NCBI RefSeq assembly: GCF_037392515.1
Contig: NC_090290.1
Span: forward strand, 22,589,753-22,653,752
DNA length: 64,000 nt
Source: Haliotis asinina
Taxonomy: Eukaryota; Mollusca; Gastropoda; Lepetellida; Haliotidae
Reading direction: 5' to 3'
The notes under the pieces were generated by a model. It had not been told where the DNA came from, did not search any database, and worked only from the letters and a program-made list of their open reading frames with translations. Shown piece after piece: positions 39,694-51,016 of this stretch (positions are counted from its first letter, which is position 1; each line of letters opens with the position of its first letter). The translations under genes were made by a program, and so were the position numbers.

Positions 39694-39788
39694 TGTGTCT
39701 AGACAAACGGACATGTGTTTATGTCGATGAGGACAAAACTCTGCCAAAAACAACAGAGTGCCATAATCTAAACAAGTTGTCTTCGATT

Positions 39789-41801
39789 ATGGATACAGTC
39801 ACAGATTCTGCGAGGATTCGGCGTTGTTTTGATTTGTTATACGAAGAAGTCCGCCATTATCTGAAAATGTTGTCACATTTTTTTCGAAGAATCTTTGGAT
39901 TACGGGTAAGGGAAGATGATTATGAATGTGAGGATGATGTCAACGCATGTGAATCTCAGTCGTCATGTGTGGACACAGAAACAGCGTCGTCTTCTCGCGA
40001 CGTGGATGTGAACTTTGAAAATGAACATGGAAATTGTACGGTTCAGTGTGCGCAACTACCCGCATCTTTCAACGACGGCCTGGAAAATGCAGATAAACTT
40101 GAGCCTGATGATGTAAACGTTTCGTTATATGTTAACTTCGATGTCAGCGAATTCCCACTTGTGGATCAGGAGGCCTACCAACAAGGGCCCGATGAATATC
40201 TGGGCGATAATAGTAGTTCTTCCCCTATAAGCTTCATTGCCAGTGACACGGATTTGAGTCTAACAACGTCAGAATCAACGGAAACCTCCGATCAATTGCC
40301 AGTCAACACTGACAGTAAGTACGTTCCGCAACCAGTGTTGTTCGTTGATCGACCGTCGAAAGACATAAATCCTGACTGGGGGCCACCTGTTGGTCCTGGT
40401 AAGAAAATGTTAGAACTATTACGACATGCTCCCGATTGTCACAAAAGACACCTTCCAAATATGAAAAAAGAAGCAGATATTCCGCTTCCAGATGACGATG
40501 ATGTCTGCGAATGGAATGATCGGGATGAGGAAGATGTCTATGGAAAGAATGCCAGAAAATCGGTTAGTCAAGAAAGTACATCGACTCCGAAGAAGGGAAA
40601 TCAGCCTCTAAGGTATTCTTGTAAAATGTCTTGCGGTGGCAGTCCCGACCAGTGCCATCAGATGCTGGGAGTACCTCCGTCAGAGGCAAAGGATGTGATG
40701 CATACAAATGCTCCTCCACGGAAGCCACCGATAGAAGACTTTGCAGAGGAGAACAACAGATTTAAATTTCAGGCAAAACCTAAGAAAAATGTATGGGCCA
40801 AGGTAGAGCCTAAGTTCACTGTGGGAAATAGCTTCAACAAAGAACCAACTGAAAGGAATGATTCGATAGATGACTCAATGAATGAATCCGATACAGATGA
40901 AACTAATGCACACTTTTCTATCCAACCACAGGACGCAGAGACTAAACAAAAGTATATACCCAAAAGAGCTCAGTTCACCCTCAAACCACGATCAGACTTC
41001 AGAACCAAGGACAAATATACGTACACCTTCGAAACCTACTCCACTCTCTCCGAGTGTAAGATCCTGAAGTGTCAGCTCGGTCGATTTGAGCAGGAATATT
41101 GTAACTGTAATCCATCAGACCTGTCTCCACAGTTTTGTTTCTTTACACCCTTAGTCAGACACAAAGCAGTTCTAGCCAAACCTGAAGATGGCATTACAAT
41201 CGAACCTCATTTCGACCTCTCCTGTCTCGATAACGACACAGGGGGTTTTCTTTACGAAGCCCCAAGTGCTTTTGAACGCGCGGCGTATAGAATGGACGAT
41301 CAAATAGCCCCCGAACACTGTAAAAAGGGAACACGGGTAATTCAGTACGAGAAGGTCAAGGTGAAACGAAGGGGAGTCCCGAACAAACATCTAATCAACC
41401 AGAAGAAGGAATATGAATATGTAGTTGAGGTTCCGGAAGAAGATGCTGATGCTGCGGACGTTGAAGTCTGTGATCTTATCGAGCAAATGGAGGCTGATAT
41501 TAATGAGGTCGAGGTCAAGGAAGAGGACAAAGTCGAGGTCAAGAAGATCTCCCCTAGAATGGACTTCCGGCACTACGAATGTGTTCCCGTAGCAGTGGTT
41601 CAGAAGAAGAAGCAGGGGGACGACATCGAGACCCAGTATGCCGTCACACCACCCAGCAAGAAAAAGAACAAGACCAAGAACAAGAACAAACCTCCCAAGA
41701 ACCAGGAGAAAGATAATTCCACATGTGAAAACATCCGTACAGCTCTACTGGGAGGCGACACCAGTAGGAACAGAGGCAGGAACAGACACAGATACAACTA
41801 A
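39789..41801 (+). CDS. Unrecognised 670-residue single-exon protein, acidic with a basic C-terminal tail
   Basis: I do not recognise the family. The frame is open from 39693 with no repeat in it, which makes 2.1 kb of chance open frame unlikely. I prefer the ATG at 39789: it has A at -3 and G at +4, and the earlier ATG at 39693 overlaps a TGACGTCA box, so transcription probably starts after it. Residues about 9-40 form an amphipathic, arginine-rich helix (RRCFDLLYEEVRHYLKM, then FFRRIFGLR). The middle is rich in Asp, Glu and Ser and probably disordered. A proline-rich stretch with VLFVDRP lies near 180, and Cys-rich segments (CKILKCQLG, CNCNP) come later. A Glu/Val/Lys region with KVEVK-type repeats follows, and the tail is Lys/Arg/Asn-rich. 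No signal peptide, enzyme motif or clear transmembrane segment is visible. It could instead be one long exon of a larger gene. No poly(A) signal is seen soon after the stop. Confidence 0.65.
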   Translation: MDTVTDSARIRRCFDLLYEEVRHYLKMLSHFFRRIFGLRVREDDYECEDDVNACESQSSCVDTETASSSRDVDVNFENEHGNCTVQCAQLPASFNDGLENADKLEPDDVNVSLYVNFDVSEFPLVDQEAYQQGPDEYLGDNSSSSPISFIASDTDLSLTTSESTETSDQLPVNTDSKYVPQPVLFVDRPSKDINPDWGPPVGPGKKMLELLRHAPDCHKRHLPNMKKEADIPLPDDDDVCEWNDRDEEDVYGKNARKSVSQESTSTPKKGNQPLRYSCKMSCGGSPDQCHQMLGVPPSEAKDVMHTNAPPRKPPIEDFAEENNRFKFQAKPKKNVWAKVEPKFTVGNSFNKEPTERNDSIDDSMNESDTDETNAHFSIQPQDAETKQKYIPKRAQFTLKPRSDFRTKDKYTYTFETYSTLSECKILKCQLGRFEQEYCNCNPSDLSPQFCFFTPLVRHKAVLAKPEDGITIEPHFDLSCLDNDTGGFLYEAPSAFERAAYRMDDQIAPEHCKKGTRVIQYEKVKVKRRGVPNKHLINQKKEYEYVVEVPEEDADAADVEVCDLIEQMEADINEVEVKEEDKVEVKKISPRMDFRHYECVPVAVVQKKKQGDDIETQYAVTPPSKKKNKTKNKNKPPKNQEKDNSTCENIRTALLGGDTSRNRGRNRHRYN

Positions 41802-42439
41802 ACAGTTTGCAGTGGACGAGGAAGTGTTGTACGTTTTCACAAGAAGGAATTGAGTGTATTTTAATATTTATAGTACCTTGTCATATGTTATACCCCAACC
41901 CCCAAAAGCCGTCATACGACAGACATACATTGTTCACTGCGGCGCTAAAACAATTGTTATTACTTATATACTGCACGGACACGTATACATTACGTACCGT
42001 GTGAAGTGATTGACCACACAAAACTCAATTAGGTGCCGTAAATCAGTCTCATAAAAATCGCATCACCGATACGACACCTCTCTAGGTGAAGTCTCGTGGG
42101 ATGTTCCGAATGAGAAGAATAACTGCACACCATTACATTGCTGTTGAAAGTGAGACTGGCAGTAATATTCCGTCCAGAGTTGATCTATGTATCAGATCTG
42201 CATGAGAGGTATCGTATTGGATTTAAAGGCGTGATTTTGACCAGGCTGATATTTAATGTTAACAGGAGTTTAGAACAATAGTCTGATAATTGCAAACAAA
42301 TTTAAGTAAGGTGCTGTATGCCATTGTGAAAAGTGAACGTACACTCTCTATTAGATGCAGTTAAAGACGATGAACAGTTCATGAAAATTAATTACACCGT
42401 GCACTGTATGAGTACACTGTACTCATGCAGCTTGTACAG
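41802..42439. other. Region after the orphan gene, probable 3' UTR and spacer
   Basis: No conserved frame and no repeat, and no clear poly(A) signal. Confidence 0.3.
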
Positions 42440-43440
42440 TATCATGTGTACAGCGTACACGTTGATTGACTGCTGTCTACAGTGAACACGTCGATTGTTG
42501 GCTGTGTACAGTGAACTCGCCGATTGTCTGTTATGTACAGTGAAAACGTCGATAGTCTGCTGTCTACAGTGAACACGTCGAAGTGACCTCTGCGTACAGT
42601 GTACACAATTGTCTGCTGTGTACAGTGAACACAAGGAGTGCCGTCTGTGTACAGTATAGACGATTGTCTTCTGTCTACAGTGAACACAATGAGTGTCTTC
42701 TGTGTACAGTGTAGACGATTGTCAGCTGTGAACAGTGAACACGATGATTGTCTGCTGCTTTCCGTGTACACGATTATCTGCTCTGTACAGTGAACACAGT
42801 GATTGTCTTCTGTGTACAGTGAACACAATGATTGTCTTCTGTGTACAGTGAACACAATGATTGTCTTCTGTGTACAGTAAACACGATGATTGTCTTCTGT
42901 GTACAGTGAACACGATGATTGTCTTCTGTGTACAGTTAACACAATGATTGTCTTCTGTGTACAGTGAACACGATGATTGTCTTCTGTGTACAGTTAACAC
43001 AATGATTGTCTTCTGTGTACAGTGAACACAATGATCGTCTTCCGTGAACGATATACACGATTGCCTTTTGTGTACAATGTACACGTCGCTTGTCTGCTGT
43101 GTGCAGTGAACACAACGATTGTCTTCGGTGTAGACGATTGTCCGCTGTGTACAATGTACACCTCGCTTGTCTGCTGTGAACAGTGTACACAATTGTTGTG
43201 TATAGTGAACACAATGATTATCTGCTGTGTACAGTGAACACGTCGGCTGTCTGCTGTGACCACGTCGATTGTGTGCACGATTGTCTGCTGTGTACAGTGG
43301 ACACGATGATTGTCTTTGTGTACAATGTAGACGATCGTCTCCTGGTGACAGTGTACACCTCGCATGACTGATGTGTGCAATGGACACGATGATTGTCTTC
43401 TGTGTACGTGATCGTCTTCTGTGTGCAGTGAACACCTCAA
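42440..43440. repeat. 29-bp minisatellite, about 34 units, downstream of the orphan gene
   Basis: The unit is built on GTGTACAGTGAACAC followed by GATGATTGTCTTCT. The middle (about 42780-43030) is most regular and the edges are diverged. Long open frames on both strands are by-products. Confidence 0.9.
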
Positions 43441-43821
43441 GTTCCAGTTGTCTACATTGTACTTGACGATTGGTTTGTACATTGTACGTTTACTGCCAGT
43501 TGACACATCGAGTATGTCTGTCATGTACAGTGTACGTTTCTATTGCTTCATACAACCATGAGTGTCATGTACAGTATACAGTTAGAGTCTCACGTGTTTC
43601 AGAATATTATAAAAACAGGTATGTTCAAAACACAATAAATTCATATTATTTGTAATCTTTTTCAATTTTCTTTAAATTCATTCAGCTTTTTCTTTGCCAG
43701 TGACGCAACTACAGTCAAAAGTGTCATTTAGAAATGGTCAAAATTGCTCATTGTTATATTTGGGGTTACACTTTCTCATTGAAGTACAGATTCTAGTACT
43801 TTCTGGATGAAGTCCTTTGCA

Positions 43822-43893
43822 GGTTTCGAAGCCAGGCGCCTAATCGTCAGCACACCAAGTCAGCGGTCTAACCCACTCAGCCATGTATCGGTC
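43822..43893 (-). mobile_element. tRNA-like sequence (degenerate SINE head or tRNA pseudogene)
   Basis: The minus strand reads ATGGCTGAGTGGGTTAGACC (A-box-like), then GGCTTCGAAACCTGC (B-box-like), with Leu/Ser-type tRNA spacing. The acceptor ends do not pair well, so it is not called as a tRNA gene. Confidence 0.4.
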
Positions 43894-45020
43894 TCGGTTA
43901 GAAAAACCGACTGATTACGGTGTAATTGGAGTAATCCACGTAGACAACATAGTCTACGACGTAGTTCCAAGGTGTACGAGCGCTAAGAGGATGTCGTTCC
44001 CAGGCATTGGCTAATGGGAATTTGGTAGTTTCACCGAGTTTCATAATCAAACCACATGGCACAGTGCTCGTGATATCAACCACTAGGACGTCTGACCCAG
44101 CCTCCCTTATTTACGGACCTCGCTCATATCGCTGGAATATTGTTGAGTGTCGTATTTGTTACAAACATCAACAACATATCCTTGGGTTTGGTTATTTCAT
44201 GCCACTGAAGTTACCAAATAAGCAAAAACACAAAGACAAAATGACAAAATGTTTATTTCTCTGTAACCTACGTAAGAAAGAAAACAACAATTGTATTCCA
44301 AAATATTGGGACATGGCTTTTTGGTTAGGGAGGACAAAATCATCTGTAATCTCCGTGCCTCATAAGCATGGCTTCTGTTTTCTATACGGTCATTCATTTA
44401 AATATGCTTGTGTCACCTTCTGGTGTTCATTTGTCCTAATAATCTGAATGGGATCTTTTCTTTCCACACATTTTCAAAATCGAAAACGAGGCTCGGAATG
44501 CACTGCTCATACCTATAGCTTTACTTGCTCATAAACTAGTCCAAATGATATTTGATCGTCCTTGTCAAACTGGGAATACGTGGGATGATAGAAGTCGGTT
44601 AAACATAATGTGAAAGATATTTAAATTAAATACAACTGAGTAAATTAATGGATTTGATACCCAAACTAAGTACGTGCACACCCCGACCTGAGCATATGAC
44701 TCAAAATAAAACAATAGGATGTGAAATATATTCCCAGGGTTAAAGATCAGGACCCGGTTGATTAGTTATACAGATACAACATAACTGTTTATGAAACTCC
44801 TTGCGATTTATAATCAGATGTCCCAAACTGTCTGAAGCGCATGTACAATCAACACAAAAGGCCGCTCTGTCTTCATACACACGTATTCGAATCTCTCACC
44901 CTCAGTCGCATGATTCTTGTCCAAAACTTCACTTTAGACACAAAAATTTAGTTAAGTACGTATTTGCACATTCATAATGACGATATGTATTTTTCATTTA
45001 AGAAGGCTGGATTATTTTTA
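43894..45020. other. Intergenic, no gene seen
   Basis: A possible worn family-A/B tail (CGCTGGAATATTGTTGAGTG) lies near 44130. The open frame at 44007-44447 has no recognisable domain. Confidence 0.35.
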
Positions 45021-46707
45021 TCAAAGCAACGCAACCATTACGCGCGTTCTGATTGGTTTGTGGGGCGGTGGGGTAGCCTAGTGAATAAAGCGTTCACTCG
45101 TCATGCCGCTCTGGGTTCGATTCCCCACATGGGCACAATGTGTGAAGCCCATTTTCTGGTGTCCCCCGCCGTGATATCGCTGGAATATTGCTAAAAGCTC
45201 ACTCACTGATTGGTTTGTCGTATTTTCGCACATAACAAGCATCGAGAGAAGGACGAGTCTTCTTAAAGGTTACAGAAAGGCAGACTGTGAGTGCGTGAGT
45301 GAGTGAGTGAGTGAGTTAAAATCTACAGTCACATCGGCAATATTTCAGTCATATCGTGACTAAAGCAGGTTTTGAATTTACCATGAATATATATAAGTTA
45401 TGAAAACCTGGCAACGAAAGACAGTAAAACCAACCAGACTATCTGAGTATGAACAAATAAAGCTAGCATCTCTCTCTAAAATTGGATTTCAAATGAAGAC
45501 AATACACACAAATGGGCTATACATCGCCATCAGCTGAAGGTAGATCACCATACTCAAAGTCGAGGGGACTTTCGGTGCTTTTGCTACCTGCATGGACTGT
45601 ATTTACACCATCCCTTCAGTCGCTGCCTTATCTAGCATTTAAATGAATAAATACTACGTTGACAAATCCAATTGTGACTCGTACCCATCCTATCCCTGCA
45701 GTCCGGGTAGAACTTGCGGTTGGCCCAATTACAAAGGTCACATTCTCGAACAGAGGAGGCGAATTTGGAAACAAATACAGTGGACGCTGTCTGAACCGGC
45801 ACTCGCCAGGACTGAAGAAACCGTGCGGTTTAGACAGCGTGCTGGATTGTAGAGCCGGTGATAAATGTACAAACCACGGGGGAAACTGAGATTTTATGCT
45901 GGAGTTGACAACTTACCGGATTCGACAGATGCCGGTTTTGACAGCTTCCACTGTACAGCATATTTGTTTCGGAAAACGTGAGTGTATGTCTGAGGAAATA
46001 GACCAATTCCATTCTCGTGATTCTTGTACACCAGGAAATATATATAGCGGTAAAGTGCATCTGGGATTGACAGAAACATAAACGCGCGTTGCATATAAAT
46101 TTACAGAATCGCGTGATTGAGTCTGTGTTTGACGTAAATTGGCAAACTTACTGCTGTGAAATTTTTCAGCGATTCTTCGGAATATCCTGGTATCTCAGCG
46201 GGATTTACACGTGACCACGTGATACATTGTTTTAGAATCACAAAATGTAAATAGGCCTCGATCTTGCACTCGAGCCACTTTCACCACTAGATCTATATAA
46301 TCATGTTCAGTAAGTATTCGAAAAATAACTCAGTCTCGTGCCTTCACTAGACATGCCCATGTCTCACTCATTCCTGAGCGCGATTCACATTACCCTTACT
46401 GTGTTCCCTTACGACACTTTTCTGTCACGAAAGCACACAATGATTTTATGCAAGCACGTCATTCATGAATGCACCGTGAAATCGACGCCTGACGTCAACA
46501 ACCTTTTCGTTTCGAACCATATCGGCTTATTCCACACATGGTATCTTGTAGATTACGTAATAAGACGAGTGTGCACGAGACCCAAGCATTCGTCACCACT
46601 CGCCTCTTTTCGTAAACCCCAAGAAGAATCGTCCCTGTCTCGATGCTTGTTATATGCGAAAATACGACTAACCAATCAGAACGCACGTACTGGATGCGGT
46701 ACTTTGA
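45021..46707. mobile_element. DNA transposon with long (about 87 bp) terminal inverted repeats, interrupted by a SINE
   Basis: The left arm (45021-45264, excluding a SINE and one target duplication) and the right arm (46621-46707) are inverted copies with about 85-90 percent identity by eye. Shared blocks include GCGTTCTGATTGGTT and GTCGTATTTTCGCA. The 1.35-kb interior has no transposase-length frame. The outer ends and target duplication are unclear, so the superfamily is not assigned. Confidence 0.65.
45062..45205 (+). mobile_element. Family-B tRNA-derived SINE with 13-bp target duplication
   Basis: It has a tRNA-like head with an A-box-like TAGCCTAGTGAA and an excellent B box, GGTTCGATTCC, followed by the family body and the GCTGGAATATTGCTAAAAGC tail. 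It is flanked on both sides by CTGATTGGTTTGT (45049-45061 and 45206-45218). This is the clearest full copy in the window and dates after the inverted-repeat element it interrupts. Confidence 0.88.
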
Positions 46708-48129
46708 TTTTTAAAAAAAATTAATCCCGACCACTTAAATCATTTATGGCATTGTGTTATGTCTTAAAAAATTATGACAAATAGGTATCGTCATATTGAA
46801 AGTATTAAGAACGTAGCTAAGGGAATTGTGCTATCTATTGTGAAGGTTTTAATAAAAATATTGAGAGATTCAAATACACGAACGTGCGTTAGTTGACGTA
46901 ACAGCTCTCACTGTTCCACTTGGACGATCTTGGGGACTCGTTGTGATGATTGTACGTGAGCTTTCAACATTTTGAGGAAATGCAGTTATAAACAACAGCC
47001 TCAGAATATGTCTATAACAAATATATTTTCTCCTTTTAGATATATCGAGGATGTTTAATTCGTTATGACAAATACGCAAAAATAAAAACAGCAATACGAT
47101 ATATGAGTACTTCGGTGAAATTAAGTACCATTGGAATCAAACAGGAACGAGTTATCGTTTTGTCCGTTTCGTAATTGTCCGTAGCCTATTCGACTCTTTC
47201 CATTCATTTCCATGACGTCACAGGACTGACCAGCTAAATTTTCACAATGTGCGACGTGGACGTAGCTCGGTCGGTTAGCTGTCTGGCTATCTTGACCTAT
47301 CCAGTCCGGTTCCCCATACCCATGCTCTAGCCCACATTGAAACACCTGCCACTCCAACAACAAACAGCACCAGGCTTGCTACCAAGACTTGTATTCCACC
47401 AAAACAAATGCCTGAGCTCAAGCCATGCAATACCTAGTGTCTATTCCTAATGCAGGATATTAACCATCCCCAAACCCACGGGCGTGATGACCTATTTATC
47501 ACACAATGTCATTCTTACTTTATAATTTAAAAAAAAAAGTGATTTCATTTGCCGCAGATCATGAAACTGATGTGTCTACATATCTATGACGTCACAAATA
47601 TGTGCGTAGTAATACGTGACGTCACAAGCTCGGTGCGTTACGTTATCCAGTTCCCAGTAAGCTTTCATCTTAAGGATCGCATTGCTGTCAACAAATCTTA
47701 GCTTACGTTTGAAAAATAACAACAACAACAACAACAAAAATGTGGAATTTAGACAATTTCAATTACCCTTTGAACACCAAACAGACTTTAATGTTCGCGT
47801 CACATTGTGCACCTATGCCGTCCTCCCGCTAACACTCACAGTCGGTCGGGAAACTGTCTTTGGTATCTTCGCAAGACTATGGATTTCTATCTTCTCTACA
47901 TAATCTACTCCATCTGTCATAACCAGGCACGAATTATCTGGGATCAAAAGGACTGACAGTACCGTAACCACGGCCGTCAATCCGGACACGATCACCGAAC
48001 CTTGACGCCATGTTTGTTTACACTGTGAAAGTTGTCCCTAAAATTTACATATGACCTGTCTAATTTGCATCGGTATCTGTATATGACCCCAACGGATACC
48101 GAAAATATCCGTTGACTTTTATCCTGCCG
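46708..48129. other. Intergenic, with a TGACGTCA cluster and a possible tRNA-like fragment
   Basis: TGACGTCA occurs at 47213-47220, 47587-47594 and 47617-47624. A weak tRNA-like stretch (TAGCTCGGTCGGTTAGC) is near 47265. Minus-strand frames at 47121-47363 and 47813-47995 are discussed among the rejected items. Confidence 0.35.
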
Positions 48130-49110
48130 AGAACACTATTCATTGTATGATAAAATTATTTATTGTCTCACTCTTTGTTGTCTTACTCTTTACTGGCCTA
48201 CGCTCTACTGTCAACCCTACAGTGTTCTACTCGTTATGGTCCCACTTTCTGCTGTCACCTTCGTACAGTCTTTACAGTCATACTGTTTACTGTCCCACTT
48301 TCTATTGCCAAACTTGTACTGTCCCACGCTTTACTGTTCTACTCTTAACTCTCAGCCCTGTACTGTCCCACTCTTTACTTCTCTTTACTCTCTCATTCTT
48401 CTCTGACTTACTCTTTATCGTCCCACTTTTTTATTCGTTACTGTCAAAAGTCTGTACTGCACCTTGCACTATCCTACTGTTTGCTGTCCCGCTGTTTATT
48501 GTCAACCTCGAACTGTCCCACTCTCTACTGTGCCTACTATGTCTGTAAGTCCCGCACTGTCAAATAATTTACTGTCTTACTCTTCCCAATCTCTACTGTT
48601 AACCTTATACTGTTTCACTCTTTCCTGTGATCCCTGTTCTGTCGCTCTCCATCTTCTTACTGTCTCGCTCTCTGCTGTTAAGCGTGTAATGTCCTACTGT
48701 TTACTGTCCAACTCTACTGTCATCCCTGCACCGCCCCACTCTTTACTGTCCTCTCTACCGTCAGCCCTGTACTGTCTTATTATTTACTGACTTTACTGTC
48801 CCACTCATTACTGAGCGTCCTCTATTTCAAACTTATCTACGATCTCAATCTTTATCGTCTTACTCTTTACTGTCCCTCTCTTTACTGTCAGTTCTGTCCT
48901 ACTCTTTACTATCCTAATCTTCCCACTCACTGCTGTTAAACTTCTGCTGTCCTACTCTTTACTGTCCTAATCTTCGCATCACTCTCTGTTTTAAACGTCT
49001 ACTGTCCTACTCTCAACCCTGTACTGTCCTTCCCTTTATTGTCCTACTCTCTGCTGTCCTACTCTTTAGTCTCAACCCTGTATCGTACTACCCTTTACTG
49101 TCCCACCCTG
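48130..49110. repeat. Degenerate pyrimidine-rich tandem repeat (CTACTGTCC/CTTTACTGTC type)
   Basis: Short units around TTTACTGTCCCACTC repeat irregularly for almost 1 kb. The plus strand is strongly biased to C and T. Confidence 0.8.
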
Positions 49111-49172
49111 TTGTACCTACAATATGATAGGTACAATAGTACAATATGTCCATTATGGAAATATTATTATAT

Positions 49173-49175
<3 letters not shown>

Positions 49176-49229
<54 letters not shown>

Positions 49230-49234
49230 TGTGT
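49176..49234. repeat. Compound CT/GT microsatellite
   Basis: A pure CT run (to about 49212) passes directly into a GT run. Confidence 0.95.
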
Positions 49235-49742
49235 TGGAATGGATATCCTGCTCTCTTGTACTTCCACCAGATTTCTGTCAATTTTACAAATTCCCTGCAG
49301 CATCCTGCTGGCAGGAGACTGATTGCTGTTACTTTAAACATGTAATATTGATCACCGTTCACTCAAGTAATGTGAGATATGTCATACCCCTGCATGTTCT
49401 CTGTAAGCAGGGGTGAGGGCTGGAAACGGACGGCTGTGAGGGGAGGTTGGAGGCCGATTACTTAGTATGAAATGAATGTATTTGTTTTGAAGATGCTAAT
49501 GTGTTCTTTCTCAATAAACTAACATTTCCAGCCTGCATAGCAGTTTTGTTGTATTTTAGAACTGAAGTTGAATTGTGTTTAGATAATGGATGAATGTGTG
49601 TGAAAAGTTATTGCTAAGCCACGTGTGGATAGTCCACAGTGTTGTAATCTCAATAAGCATCAGCTGATCCCGACCATTAACGCTACTCCAGGTGTCAGAC
49701 GTCTTTCAGCGTGCGGTACTGTTGAACTGCAGACCAAGACTT

Positions 49743-50556
49743 CTAATGGTCTACTCCAAGACTTTTAATGGTCTACTCCAAGACTTCGTATGGTCTACTC
49801 CAAGACTTTTAATGGTCTACTCCAAGACTTCGTATAGTCTACTCCAAGACTTTTAATGGTCTACTCCAAGACTTCGTATGGTCTACTCCAAGACTTCTAA
49901 TGGTCTACTCCAAGACTTCGTATGGTCTACTCCAAGACGTCTAATGGTCTACTCCAAGACTTCGTATAGTCTACTCCAAGACGTCTAATGGTCTACTCCA
50001 AGACGTCTAATGGTCTACTCCAAGACTTCGTATGGTCTACTCCAAGACGTCTAATGGTCTACTCCAAGACTTCGTATGGTCTACTCCAAGACTTCGTATG
50101 GTCTACTCCAAGACGTCTAATGGTCTACTCCAAGACTTCGTATGGTCTACTCCAAGACGTCTAATGGTCTACTCCAAGACTTCGTATAGTCTACTCCAAG
50201 ACGTCTAATGGTCTACTCCAAGACTTCGTATGGTCTACTCCAAGACGTCTAATGGTCTACTCCAAGACTTCGTATGGTCTACTCCAAGACGTCTAATGGT
50301 CTACTCCAAGACGTCTAATGGTCTACTCCAAGACTTCGTATAGTCTACTCCAAGACGTCTAATGGTCTACTCCAAGACTTCGTATGGTCTACTCCAAGAC
50401 GTCTAATGGTCTACTCCAAGACTTCGTATGGTCTACTCCAAGACGTCTAATGGTCTACTCCAAGACTTCGTATGGTCTACTCCAAGACGTCTAATGGTCT
50501 ACTCCAAGACTTCGTATGGTCTACTCCAAGACGTCTAATGGTCTACTCCATGGCTT
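49743..50556. repeat. 22-bp minisatellite with two alternating variants, about 37 units
   Basis: The unit TGGTCTACTCCAAGAC ends in either GTCTAA or TTCGTA. The two endings alternate through much of the array, giving a 44-bp higher-order unit with occasional doublets. A hAT MITE begins about 20 bp after the last unit. Confidence 0.95.
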
Positions 50557-50576
50557 TTAATGGTCATACCTATCAG

Positions 50577-51008
50577 TAGGGTTGGAATGGGTCGGGTACA
50601 CCTGGAATCGAGTCCTGTTTCTAGGAATCAAGTACCCGGAAAGGGAGAGATAACTCTGTTACATAATGACAAGGGCAGATAATCTTTTTCATAACTGACG
50701 TACCACACATTTACATTATTGCCAGTATTGGTATTGTCCGATTGATGGAGTTATTACGTAAGAACATAAGTCATGGTCCTACTGTTTATATTGATTAAAC
50801 AGACGACAGACGCGAATTAAATAGCCTTAGAATAGATCTGTTTAAATGTCTTACTGCCATCCTTTCAGGTTTTCTGTAATAAACTGTCAGCTCTAGACTG
50901 AACAGTTGGCCAAGCGCTGTATTTCTTACAAATCTGGGTACACGATTCAGATTCGGGTTCGTACATGCGGGTACTCGATTTCCTTTTTCCCTACCCGTCC
51001 CAGCCCTA
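50577..51008. mobile_element. hAT-type MITE, 432 bp, with perfect 8-bp target duplication
   Basis: CCTATCAG occurs directly on both sides (50569-50576 and 51009-51016). The termini start TAGGGTTGG on the left and TAGGGCTGG as read from the right. The subterminal regions are also inverted and contain GGGTA/TACCC motifs. The long minus-strand frame inside is not a transposase. Confidence 0.8.
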
Positions 51009-51016
51009 CCTATCAG

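Noticed and set aside
42392..43524. Several 80-237-codon frames rich in CSLYTADNR-type repeats
   Set aside because: They come from the 29-bp minisatellite and appear on both strands and in several frames.
45062..45205. tRNA gene
   Set aside because: The A and B boxes are good, but no cloverleaf with a paired acceptor stem follows. The SINE body and target duplication explain it.
46338..46724. 128-codon plus-strand frame
   Set aside because: It runs through the right inverted arm of the 45-46.7-kb transposon and has no domain.
47121..47363. Minus-strand frame containing CGLEHGYGEPDW
   Set aside because: No ATG, no recognisable family, and it overlaps a tRNA-like stretch on the plus strand.
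47813..47995. Minus-strand frame with a hydrophobic stretch, and an overlapping ATG reading MASRFGDRVRIDG
   Set aside because: The long frame has no ATG, and the ATG-led frame stops after 25 codons. No matching next exon was found, so this is too weak for a gene call.
49743..50556. CRISPR-like regular array
   Set aside because: The units are contiguous without unique spacers, and the window is clearly animal DNA.
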